Origin: Candidatus Omnitrophota bacterium
Lineage (GTDB): Bacteria > Omnitrophota > Gorgyraeia > Duberdicusellales > 4484-171
Assembly (NCBI GenBank): GCA_023227945.1
Contig: JALOCC010000022.1
Coordinates: 1 to 30,515, forward strand
DNA length: 30,515 nucleotides
Reading direction: 5' to 3'
The notes beneath the pieces are model-generated. The model made no database searches, was not told the DNA's origin, and worked only from the letters and a program-made list of their open reading frames with translations. The translations under genes and the position numbers were made by a program. Shown one piece after another: positions 16,244-23,064 of the stretch (within the stretch, counting starts at the first letter, position 1; every line of letters starts with the position of its first letter).

Positions 16244-17521
16244 ATGAACCTTCCACATCTTCTTTTTTCAGACCAAAAAGGTAAAATCCATCAGCACCCT
16301 TTCTTAAAAATGGCCGTCTCAAGCCTTAATCTTTTTAAACTGCCGCAAAAAAATGATTTGATAAAAATTCCTAAAGGAAGCTCTTTATTTTATCTTCCCT
16401 ATCGCGCACCCGTCGGTTTTAATGAAAAAACCGGGCAGTTTACCCCGCTTTTCGAATTCGAAGCCAGGCCTGTATATGCGGTAGCTGCATTTATCATTCC
16501 AGCGTATCTTAGGCTTTATAACCCGGCGGCAGTATATGCCGATAAAGGTAAATTACCTTTGTGGGCATATACTGCCTGCGGGATGATTGGCAAAGACGTA
16601 TACGTTACAGCGAAAAGAATAGATAGAAGAATACGCCAGAGCCCGCGTTTTTATAAAAACAGTTTAATAAAAAAACAAGTCAAAATCTTTTTGAGAACTT
16701 ATCCACAAAACAGGCTTTTCCGGCATCTTGCAAATTGCGCTTTAAATTATAATTGCCTTGCCGCAAAAAACTTTTTTTTACAAAGATGGGAGGCACCAGT
16801 TCCTACCTCACGTTTCTGTAATGCCCGCTGCATAGGTTGCCTTTCTTACCAGGAGTCTGATTGCGAAGCGTCCCATAGCAGAATAAATTTCAGGCCGAGT
16901 GTTTCGGAAATTTATGAAGTAATGCATAGCCATTTAGCGTATGCTCGTGAAGCAATAGTCAGTTTCGGCCAGGGTTGCGAGGGTGAGCCTTTGCTTGAAG
17001 CAGATTTAATAGCAAAGGCTATAGCTAAGGTCAGGCAAAACCTTTCCCTCGGCACAATAAATATGAATACAAATGCAAGTATCCCGAGCAAGATTGATTT
17101 ACTTTGTCGGGCGGGCATTGATTCTTTCCGCGTGAGTTTAAACAGCCCGCAGGAAAAATTTTATAATCTTTATTTTCGCCCATTGCACTATAAATTCAGC
17201 GATGTCCTTAAGTCAATTGAAATAGCAAAAAAACACAATAAGTTTGTTTCGGCAAATCTGTTTATCTTTCCGGGATTTTCTGATTCAAAAGAGCAGGTCG
17301 AGGCTCTACTTACGTTTGTAAGAAATACAGGCGTAGATATGCTGCAGATGCGCAATCTAAACATAGACCCGGATTTTTATTTCGAAATGCTGGGGTGTAA
17401 AGATTTTTCTCCAAAAGGCATAAGTTTTCTCGTAAATATCTTAAACAAAAAGTTTCCTCGCCTTAAAATAGGCTATTTTAACCTGCCGAAAGAAAAATTC
17501 AAAAACTTTGAAAATGTATAG
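16244..17521 (+). CDS. Radical SAM protein of unknown function
   Basis: The 425-residue protein has an unusual N-terminal domain of about 180 residues with no motif I recognise, then a radical SAM core with the cluster motif CNARCIGC near residues 193-200 preceded by WEAPVPTSRF. FGQGCEGEPLLE gives the GEP-type SAM-binding motif, and NMNTNAS, FRVSLNSPQEKFYN and SANLFIFPGFSD fit the barrel. It seems to lack a second cluster domain. The ATG at 16244 has no clear Shine-Dalgarno and follows the 11-mer palindrome. Its place after the thiol-carrier pair may or may not be functional. Confidence 0.8.
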   Translation: MNLPHLLFSDQKGKIHQHPFLKMAVSSLNLFKLPQKNDLIKIPKGSSLFYLPYRAPVGFNEKTGQFTPLFEFEARPVYAVAAFIIPAYLRLYNPAAVYADKGKLPLWAYTACGMIGKDVYVTAKRIDRRIRQSPRFYKNSLIKKQVKIFLRTYPQNRLFRHLANCALNYNCLAAKNFFLQRWEAPVPTSRFCNARCIGCLSYQESDCEASHSRINFRPSVSEIYEVMHSHLAYAREAIVSFGQGCEGEPLLEADLIAKAIAKVRQNLSLGTINMNTNASIPSKIDLLCRAGIDSFRVSLNSPQEKFYNLYFRPLHYKFSDVLKSIEIAKKHNKFVSANLFIFPGFSDSKEQVEALLTFVRNTGVDMLQMRNLNIDPDFYFEMLGCKDFSPKGISFLVNILNKKFPRLKIGYFNLPKEKFKNFENV

Positions 17522-17531
17522 TATAATAATT

Positions 17532-17621
17532 AGAAGCGGATTACCGCAGATAGCAACGCGGATTTACGCACAGTAATTCGCTTGCGTTTATCCGCGTATA
17601 AATCCGCGGCTATCCGCTTCT
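17532..17621. repeat. 90-bp palindromic intergenic element, family A copy 2
   Basis: This copy has the same ends as 646-735, agaagcggat and atccgcttct, and exactly the same length, in opposite orientation. The last 36 bases are identical to the reverse complement of the first copy; differences cluster in the other half. It ends 17 bases before the NIL gene. Confidence 0.92.
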
Positions 17622-17638
17622 ATAATATGGAGGTTAAT

Positions 17639-17857
17639 ATGATAAAAGAAGTAGAGCTTAACATTCCGATAGAATACAAGAATGAACCTTTTTTTTGCTA
17701 CATCATAAAAAATTTTGATCTAACCGTAAGAATAATCGAAGCTTCCTTCTCAACTGAAATGGGATGGGCGATTGTTAGTTTCGAAGGCAAAGAGAAAGAA
17801 ATGAATAGATTGTTCGATTTTCTTGAAGAAAAAAACATTGAGATTACCTATAAGTAA
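17639..17857 (+). CDS. Stand-alone NIL domain protein
   Basis: The 72-residue protein, from ATG 17639 with GGAGG eight bases upstream, is a single NIL/ACT-like fold: LNIPIEYKNEPFFCYIIKNFDLTVRIIEAS, then GWAIVSFEGKEKEMNRLFDFLEEKNIEI. NIL domains usually sit at the C-terminus of the methionine importer ATPase MetN, where they bind methionine, or with ferredoxins in archaeal sulfur metabolism. Here it stands alone, so a small-ligand sensor or sulfur-related role is likely but unproven. A family A copy lies before it and a minimal copy one base after its stop. Confidence 0.8.
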   Translation: MIKEVELNIPIEYKNEPFFCYIIKNFDLTVRIIEASFSTEMGWAIVSFEGKEKEMNRLFDFLEEKNIEITYK

Positions 17858-17858
17858 T

Positions 17859-17878
17859 AGAAGCGGATATCCGCTTCT
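17859..17878. repeat. 20-bp minimal palindrome of family A
   Basis: This is a perfect palindrome made only of the two family A ends, agaagcggat joined directly to atccgcttct. As at 646, it is preceded by TAAT overlapping a stop codon. Confidence 0.88.
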
Positions 17879-17903
17879 AGATTTTACCCCTTGCGCCTGC
17901 ATA

Positions 17904-17987
17904 TCGGTTAAATTTCCCAGCCGCAGGCCGCGAAATTTAACCGAAGCGCTGCGGGTTAAATTATCCAACTTTAGTTGGATAATTTAA
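17904..17987. repeat. Chain of perfect TTAA-containing hairpins
   Basis: TCGGTTAAATTTC (17904-17916) pairs perfectly with GAAATTTAACCGA (17932-17944) around a 15-base loop. TTAAATTATCCAACT (17956-17970) pairs perfectly with AGTTGGATAATTTAA (17973-17987) around two bases. Between them TTTAACC and GGTTAAA form a third possible palindrome. The second hairpin abuts the ribosome-binding site of the next gene (AAGGAG) and could hide it. Confidence 0.88.
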
Positions 17988-17997
17988 GGAGCAAAAC

Positions 17998-18159
17998 ATG
18001 TTTGATTTCAGTAAGCTTGGAGATATGGCAAAGTTAGCTAATGAGGCAAAGCAGATACAGGAAAAACAGGAACATTTACAAAAAGAACAAATTGAACTGC
18101 TTAAAAAGATTTCAAAACAGATGGAAGAGCTTATAAATCTTACCAAGAATAAAAATTAA
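17998..18159 (+). CDS. Small coiled-coil protein, YbaB N-terminus-like
   Basis: This 53-residue ORF has an AAGGAG Shine-Dalgarno and the sequence MFDFSKLGDMAKLANEAKQI followed by QEKQEHLQKEQIELLKKISK, an almost continuous amphipathic helix rich in Lys, Glu and Gln. The N-terminal part resembles the first helix of the nucleoid-associated YbaB/EbfC family, but the YbaB core is missing. It may be a mini-homologue, a dimerising partner, or unrelated with similar composition. It lies between the NIL and PP-loop genes on the same strand. Confidence 0.65.
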   Translation: MFDFSKLGDMAKLANEAKQIQEKQEHLQKEQIELLKKISKQMEELINLTKNKN

Positions 18160-18196
18160 TCCTGCCAGAGCGAAATAAAACTATTCTGTTAGACAT

Positions 18197-19183
18197 ATGA
18201 AAGCATTAGCACTTTTTTCAGGCGGTCTGGATAGCTTATTGGCAATGAAGCTCATCATAAACCAGGGCATTGAGGTAATCGCCCTGCATTTTGTAACACC
18301 CCTTTCCAACTTTGACAAAAATAAAGAAGAAATCTTGCGTAAGAAAGTAACAGAGCTGGGTGGGCAGCTAAAAATTATTTATCTCGGCAGCGATTACGTG
18401 CAGATGCTAAAGAACCCTCGGTTCGGTTACGGAAAAAATTTAAATCCTTGCATCGACTGTAAAATTTTAATGTTAAAGCATGCCGCTAGGTTAATGGAAG
18501 AATTAGGCGCTTCATTCGTTATAACCGGAGAAGTATTAGCGCAAAGGCCAAAATCACAGCACAAAGAAACATTGATACTTATTGAAAAGAACGCCGGGCT
18601 TGCCGGATTGCTTCTCAGGCCTTTGTCAGCAAAATTACTAGAAGAAACTTTTCCGGAAAAAGAAAAATGGGTGAACCGGCAAGTTCTTTTTAATTTTAAC
18701 GGCCGCTCGAGGAACCCTCAATTTAAGCTTGCTGATAGCCTGGGTATAAAAAATTTCGCCTGGCCTGCAGGAGGTTGCCTACTTACAATTTCATCATTTT
18801 GCGGCAGAGTAGAGGATCTTTTAAAGCACGATGAATGCACTTCGGCGAATTTAGAATTACTTAAAATTGGAAGGCATTTTAGATTAAGTAAATCTTTTAA
18901 GCTGATTGTAGGAAGAAACGAAAAGGAGAATAACGAAATTTTGAAATCAGCCGCTGATAGAGATGTTATTTTTGAGCCGCTGGAATTACCCGGTCCAACC
19001 GGCCTTGGAAAAGGATTTGCCAATGAGAGCGCAAAAGCAATCTCCAGCCAGATAATTGCCGGGTATACTTCTAAAAATAACGGAGCAATCAAAGTCACAA
19101 TCAGGGTTTTCCCGCAGGCCAGTAGCGAAACAGTTTCTGTCGCTCCGATTGATGAAAACAAATTAAAACAGTTTAGAATCTAA
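18197..19183 (+). CDS. PP-loop ATPase with C-terminal NFACT-R-like domain, predicted tRNA thiolation
   Basis: The 328-residue protein begins MKALALFSGGLDSLLAMKL, a PP-loop (SGGxDS) as in ThiI and MnmA. NPCIDCKILML gives a CxxC, and ITGEVLAQRPKSQHKETL is the second conserved ATPase segment. From about 190 on, FAWPAGGCLLT, LLKIGRHFRLS, LIVGRNEKEN and PGPTGLGKG fit the DUF814/NFACT-R domain, thought to bind RNA and reported fused to ThiI-like domains. The likely role is ATP-dependent sulfur transfer to a tRNA base. It lacks a rhodanese domain, so the CxxC may carry sulfur. The base modified is unknown. Confidence 0.82.
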   Translation: MKALALFSGGLDSLLAMKLIINQGIEVIALHFVTPLSNFDKNKEEILRKKVTELGGQLKIIYLGSDYVQMLKNPRFGYGKNLNPCIDCKILMLKHAARLMEELGASFVITGEVLAQRPKSQHKETLILIEKNAGLAGLLLRPLSAKLLEETFPEKEKWVNRQVLFNFNGRSRNPQFKLADSLGIKNFAWPAGGCLLTISSFCGRVEDLLKHDECTSANLELLKIGRHFRLSKSFKLIVGRNEKENNEILKSAADRDVIFEPLELPGPTGLGKGFANESAKAISSQIIAGYTSKNNGAIKVTIRVFPQASSETVSVAPIDENKLKQFRI

Positions 19184-19192
19184 TATTTAATA

Positions 19193-20929
19193 ATGAAAAA
19201 ATCAGCCATTTTTTTATTAGTTTTTTTATGCCCTCTATGCAGTTTTTGTGAAACTGTCACGCTTGAGCCGATTACAGTAACCAGAAACTATTCTGAGAAT
19301 GCAACAGAGAGCGTAGATAATATTTCTTCGGAAGATATCGAAAACTTGCCCTACACTTCCCTTGAAGAGCTTCTCGATTATTCATCAAGCGTAAATCTTA
19401 AGGAACGCGCTCCTTTTGGAATACAACAGGATTTATCGATTCGCGGTAGCACATTTGAAGATGCTTATGTAACGCTGGGCGGTGTTAAAATAAACGATCC
19501 CCAGACAGGCCATTTTACCTTAGAAATTCCTTTAACCAGCGCAGATCTCGAAGAAGTCGGTATTTATAAAAATTCGCAGAGAATAAATTTTAAACTTAAG
19601 GCTCCTCAAGATAAGGGGGCGCTTTTAAAAAGTTCTTTCGGGCAATACGCTCTCTGGGAAAACTTGATGTCTATAAACTTTCCGATTTCAGAAACAAAGA
19701 ACAGGCTTTCAATAGAGCATAAGATATCAAAGGGTTCACGGACTGATACTGATTTTGAAATTTATAATTTTTCTTATCATAGCCTATGGCAGATTGATAA
19801 AAATGATTTGGAATTTTTATTCGGCCAGACCAAAAGAGATTTTGGAGCAGATAGCTTTTATTCATCACGTTTTAGGCAAGAAGAGGAACACATAAACCAG
19901 ACATTTTTTCTCGGACGCTTCGGTTTTGATAGCGGGATTTTCAAATTAAACAACACAGCTTATCTGCGGCGCCATCGAGATAAATTTATCTTAGACCGTT
20001 CAAACCCACCACTCTCTACAAATTATCATACAACCTATGTTTATGGCTTAAAAGAGGAATTGAGCTTTCCTAACGATTTATTCGTAAATTTAAATATCGA
20101 ACAGGAAAAAATTGACAGTACCAATTTAGGTAAACATTCTAGGCTGAGAAAAGGTATTTTACTTGGGGCTACAGAGAAGCAATTTGGTAAGTTTTTACTG
20201 GAATTTAACGCGGGCACGGATTATTATTACAAGTGGAATTATCTTGAGAATGCGCATTTTGGGACAGGATACTTTTTGCGGGATGATTTTAAGCTAAGAT
20301 TTTCCTATGACCGGCTTTGGCGGGCACCCTCCTTTACGGAATTATATTATTCGGATGCTGCGAATAGAGGTAACCCAGAACTTGGCATACAACGTTCGAA
20401 CAATTTTGATTTAGGCTTTGACTTTTTACCGAAAGAATTTTTCAGCCTTTCCTCAAGCGTATTTTTAAGGGACCAGTATAATACTATTGACTGGGTAAGG
20501 AATAATCAGGCAGATGTCTGGCAGGCGCAGAATGTCGGTAGCGTTAGAGCTTATGGTATTGATATTTTCCCCGAATTTAAATTCAAAGATTGCATCTTAG
20601 AAAGGTTCTCCGTCGGATATACTTATCTTGCCCTTGATAAAGCAAGCCCTTTTGCGTATTCGAAATATGTCTTTGACTACGACCGCCATAAGGTAGCAAC
20701 CAGTTTTGGGTTTAACTATAAAGGCTACCGTGCAAATTTTGTCAGTAATTTTTCAAAACCGGTAGATAGGAAAAAATACGTTACTTTCGATTTAAAATTA
20801 GAAAAAAAATTACGTGACTTTACTTTCGCATTAGAAGGCATAAACATTTTCAATAAAAGCTATGAAGAGTTAAAAGACATCGATGGCAGCAAACGATGGT
20901 ATAAATTAAGTGTGGCTTATGAATTCTAA
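19193..20929 (+). CDS. TonB-dependent outer-membrane receptor, BtuB/FepA type
   Basis: The 578-residue protein has a signal peptide (1-19), a TonB-box-like LEPITVTRN, a plug (about 40-140) with LEELLDYSSSVNLKERAPFG and DLSIRGSTFEDAYVTLGG, and a beta barrel that ends in aromatic SVAYEF, as outer-membrane proteins do. Uptake of a metal chelate, cobalamin or sugar is possible, and nothing here identifies the ligand. The plug is short: after LEEVGIYKNSQRINFKLKAP it lacks the usual GPxSxLYGxxAxGGVINI segment. It starts nine bases after the PP-loop gene and is probably cotranscribed. Confidence 0.85.
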   Translation: MKKSAIFLLVFLCPLCSFCETVTLEPITVTRNYSENATESVDNISSEDIENLPYTSLEELLDYSSSVNLKERAPFGIQQDLSIRGSTFEDAYVTLGGVKINDPQTGHFTLEIPLTSADLEEVGIYKNSQRINFKLKAPQDKGALLKSSFGQYALWENLMSINFPISETKNRLSIEHKISKGSRTDTDFEIYNFSYHSLWQIDKNDLEFLFGQTKRDFGADSFYSSRFRQEEEHINQTFFLGRFGFDSGIFKLNNTAYLRRHRDKFILDRSNPPLSTNYHTTYVYGLKEELSFPNDLFVNLNIEQEKIDSTNLGKHSRLRKGILLGATEKQFGKFLLEFNAGTDYYYKWNYLENAHFGTGYFLRDDFKLRFSYDRLWRAPSFTELYYSDAANRGNPELGIQRSNNFDLGFDFLPKEFFSLSSSVFLRDQYNTIDWVRNNQADVWQAQNVGSVRAYGIDIFPEFKFKDCILERFSVGYTYLALDKASPFAYSKYVFDYDRHKVATSFGFNYKGYRANFVSNFSKPVDRKKYVTFDLKLEKKLRDFTFALEGINIFNKSYEELKDIDGSKRWYKLSVAYEF

Positions 20930-20984
20930 CCGTTAAAAATTTCAGTTGATTTTTTATTTAAAAAAGGTATAAATAACAAACGGG

Positions 20985-21105
20985 TAAAAGATCTTCGTAA
21001 AACGGTTGCGGTTGCGCAACGCGTCACGGTTGCGTTTAACGTAAAACATATGACGATTGACGAAACGAGCCGCGTAACCGATGAACGATCAACGATATTT
21101 CGAAT
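20985..21105. repeat. Intergenic degenerate repeat (aacg/cgtt words)
   Basis: This stretch repeats ggttgcg, gcgtttaacg, gacgattgacg and gatgaacgatcaacgat at about 10-base steps, with the left half partly complementary to the right half. It fills most of the gap before the cyclophilin gene. Boundaries are approximate. Confidence 0.6.
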
Positions 21106-21129
21106 TTGCGCAACAAAGGGAGGTGCCAA

Positions 21130-21672
21130 ATGAAAAAGTTAATCATTGCGCTTGTTCTTGGGTTGTTTATTGGTAGTTTTTGTAAGGAGGCATTTGCTAT
21201 GGATGAAATAGTAGTTTTAGAAACAAACAAGGGAAATATTGAAATTAAACTTATGCCGTCTGTTGCGCCAAAGGCGTGCGAAAATTTTACAAAGCTTGTA
21301 GAAAAAGGTTATTATAACGGCATTATCTTCCATAGAGTAATAAAGGATTTTATGATTCAGGGCGGTGACCCCACAGGTACGGGAATGGGCGGGAAATCTG
21401 CAAGCGGCAAGCCTTTTGAAGACGAAGTTACCCCAGGCGTTAAATTCGACAAACCCGGCTTACTTGCCATGGCTAATGCCGGCCCTAATACCAACGGCAG
21501 CCAGTTTTTTATTACAACTGCAGCTACTCCATGGCTTAATATGAAGCACACAATTTTCGGCGAAGTTATTTCAGGGTATGATGTGGTGGAAGCAATAGAA
21601 AATACAGAAACCGGCGCAGCTGATAAGCCGGTTTCTGAGGTAAAAATAATAAAGGCATATCTAAAAAAATAA
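21130..21672 (+). CDS. Cyclophilin-type peptidyl-prolyl isomerase, exported form
   Basis: The 180-residue product has a signal peptide (MKKLIIALVLGLFIGSF, cleaved after AFA) and a complete cyclophilin domain with FHRVIKDFMIQGGDPTGTG, FEDEV, LAMANAGPNTNGSQFFIT and HTIFGEV, including the catalytic Arg and the Gln/Gly loop. It catalyses cis-trans proline isomerisation. ATG at 21130 has AAAGGGAGG upstream. A second good ribosome-binding site precedes an in-frame ATG at 21199, at the cleavage point, so a cytoplasmic 157-residue form may also be made. Confidence 0.92.
   Translation: MKKLIIALVLGLFIGSFCKEAFAMDEIVVLETNKGNIEIKLMPSVAPKACENFTKLVEKGYYNGIIFHRVIKDFMIQGGDPTGTGMGGKSASGKPFEDEVTPGVKFDKPGLLAMANAGPNTNGSQFFITTAATPWLNMKHTIFGEVISGYDVVEAIENTETGAADKPVSEVKIIKAYLKK
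21184..21201 (+). promoter_or_regulatory. Internal ribosome-binding site and start in cyclophilin gene
   Basis: AAGGAGG (21184-21190) lies eight bases before ATG 21199, in frame. The codons making this site encode KEA of the signal-peptide end. The resulting protein begins MDEIVVLETNKG, the natural start of a cytosolic cyclophilin. Confidence 0.6.
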
Positions 21673-21673
21673 T

Positions 21674-21728
21674 CAGTCCACAGTCTATAGACCATAGTCC
21701 ACAGTAAAAATCTATCGACTATGGACTA
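21674..21728. repeat. Palindromic repeat of tagtccacag/actatgg words
   Basis: Cagtccacagtctatagacc and atagtccacag are mirrored by ctatcgactatggacta. It lies between the cyclophilin stop and the rubrerythrin ribosome-binding site. Confidence 0.7.
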
Positions 21729-21743
21729 AATAGGAGGCTAAAC

Positions 21744-22322
21744 ATGGCAAAGTCAATCAAAGGAAGTAAGACCGAAAAAAATTTACTGGCGTCTTTTGCC
21801 GGAGAATCTCAGGCAAGAAATCGTTATACATATTTTGCAAGCGCCGCCAGGAAGGAAGGCTTTGAGCAGATAGCGAATATTTTTACCGAAACAGCAGAAA
21901 ATGAAAAAGAACACGCCAAGGTATTTTTTAAATATCTTGAGGGCTCGGATGTAGAAATTACAGCCAGTTACCCCGCAGGACAGATACGCGATACAAAATC
22001 AAATCTTGAAGCAGCCGCAGCAGGAGAAAATCTTGAATGGACAACGCTTTATGCTGATTTTGCCAAAACAGCCGAAGCAGAAGGTTTTACCGAGATTGCG
22101 AATTCATTCGAGCATATTTCCAAGGTAGAAATGTTTCATGAAACGCGCTATCGAAAATTAATAAACAACATCACCAGCAGAGAGGTTTTTAAAAAGAAAA
22201 AGCCCGTAAAATGGCATTGCATAAACTGCGGATATATCATTGAATCAGATAAGGCTCCAGATCAGTGCCCTGCCTGCAAACATCCCCAGGCATTTTACGA
22301 AGTTTTAGCCGAGAATTATTAA
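21744..22322 (+). CDS. rbr: Rubrerythrin
   Basis: The 192-residue protein has a ferritin-like four-helix domain with diiron ligands in [22 protein letters not shown] and [12 protein letters not shown], then a rubredoxin domain with WHCINCGYI and [15 protein letters not shown], whose four Cys bind one Fe. Rubrerythrin reduces hydrogen peroxide to water in anaerobes, taking electrons through rubredoxin. ATG at 21744 follows TAGGAGG. Its place before the Rrf2-Hcp genes groups oxidative and nitrosative defence, although a separate promoter lies between them. Confidence 0.96.
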   Translation: MAKSIKGSKTEKNLLASFAGESQARNRYTYFASAARKEGFEQIANIFTETAENEKEHAKVFFKYLEGSDVEITASYPAGQIRDTKSNLEAAAAGENLEWTTLYADFAKTAEAEGFTEIANSFEHISKVEMFHETRYRKLINNITSREVFKKKKPVKWHCINCGYIIESDKAPDQCPACKHPQAFYEVLAENY

Positions 22323-22428
22323 TAAGGCTCACGTCCTGCTTGCGGGAAATTCGCAGGCTATCATCGCCGGCTTAAAGTAACTTTCTGCCTTAGCTTAAAA
22401 ACGTTTTCAAAAAAAGGAAAAATTTTAC

Positions 22429-22458
22429 TTGACAAATGATACTAATATGGTATCATTT
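22429..22458 (+). promoter_or_regulatory. Promoter and Rrf2-type operator for the leader ORF-Rrf2-Hcp unit
   Basis: TTGACA (22429-22434), a 16-base spacer and TATCAT (22451-22456) form a sigma70-type promoter. AAATGATAC (22434-22442) and GTATCATTT (22450-22458) are perfect 9-bp inverted arms with a 7-base spacer, covering the spacer and -10. Size and position fit an operator for an Rrf2-family dimer, most simply the Rrf2 encoded downstream, acting as an autorepressor. Confidence 0.75.
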
Positions 22459-22479
22459 AAATTAGAAAGGGGGTGGATT

Positions 22480-22566
22480 ATGGCAAGAACTTATATACGC
22501 TGGCTAATCAGGCCGGTAACTCACTGCAAAGAGGGTTGCCGTACTTTGTCCCAGGCAAGACTTTAA
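22480..22566 (+). CDS. Leader ORF of 28 codons with two Cys
   Basis: The ORF starts about 24 bases after the -10 box behind a strong GAAAGGGGGTGG Shine-Dalgarno and encodes MARTYIRWLIRPVTHCKEGC then RTLSQARL. It is the first ORF on the Rrf2-Hcp transcript. The HCKEGC stretch could bind metal, or Cys codons could sense cysteine supply. It is too short for similarity to be judged. A strong hairpin follows 22 bases after its stop. Confidence 0.5.
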   Translation: MARTYIRWLIRPVTHCKEGCRTLSQARL

Positions 22567-22588
22567 ACTGCCTTTCTAGGCTATATAG

Positions 22589-22623
22589 GCTTAAGGCTTC
22601 AGTTTAGAATTGAGGCCTTAAGC
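22589..22623 (+). promoter_or_regulatory. Leader hairpin before Rrf2, possible attenuator
   Basis: GCTTAAGGCTTCA (22589-22601) pairs with TGAGGCCTTAAGC (22611-22623) over 13 bp including one G-U. No T run follows, so it is not a plain intrinsic terminator; control of RNA stability or of Rrf2 translation is possible. Rrf2 has no visible Shine-Dalgarno. Confidence 0.55.
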
Positions 22624-22654
22624 TTGTGGCCGCAAATATCAAAAAATAACAAAT

Positions 22655-23053
22655 ATGAAACTAATTACTCGAGACACGGATTATGCATTAAGAGCAGTTT
22701 GTTTTATCGCCAAGGCTAAGAATAGGAAAGTTTCGGTATCTGAATTGGTCAAAGAACTAAAGATGCCCCAGCCGTTTTTAAGAAAGATACTTCAGATTTT
22801 GAACAATAAAGGTATTTTATGTTCCTGTAAAGGAGCAGGAGGTGGATTTGTCCTGGCAAAACCGGTCAAAGATATATTTTTAACAGAATTATTAGAGATT
22901 TTTCAGGGGCCATTAAAGTTAAACGAATGTTTTTTTAAAAAAATGAAATGCCCGAATGAAAGAACATGCTTACTTAGAAAAAAAATAAACAATATAGAAA
23001 AATATGTAGTTAATGAACTGGGATCAATAAGCATAGCTTCACTTTTAAAATAG
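22655..23053 (+). CDS. Rrf2-family Fe-S transcriptional regulator (IscR/NsrR-like)
   Basis: The 132-residue protein has an N-terminal winged helix (TRDTDYALRAVCFIA, ELVKELKMPQPFLRKILQIL, GAGGGFVLAKP) and a cluster-binding loop NECFFKKMKCPNERTCLL with three Cys, spaced like IscR and NsrR. Such proteins sense iron-sulfur status or nitric oxide. The adjacent hcp gene points to nitrosative or redox stress. It sits 12 bases before hcp, behind an inverted-repeat operator it probably binds. No good ribosome-binding site precedes the ATG, so its translation may depend on the leader. Confidence 0.9.
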   Translation: MKLITRDTDYALRAVCFIAKAKNRKVSVSELVKELKMPQPFLRKILQILNNKGILCSCKGAGGGFVLAKPVKDIFLTELLEIFQGPLKLNECFFKKMKCPNERTCLLRKKINNIEKYVVNELGSISIASLLK

Positions 23054-23064
23054 AAGGAGGGTTT

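Noticed and set aside
18718..19161. 147-codon ORF on the minus strand
   Set aside because: It lies wholly inside the PP-loop gene, which has clear motifs; no ribosome-binding site or protein family seen.
20926..21129. Cobalamin riboswitch near the TonB receptor
   Set aside because: No B12-box or kissing-loop pattern found upstream or downstream of the receptor; the gap is a degenerate repeat.
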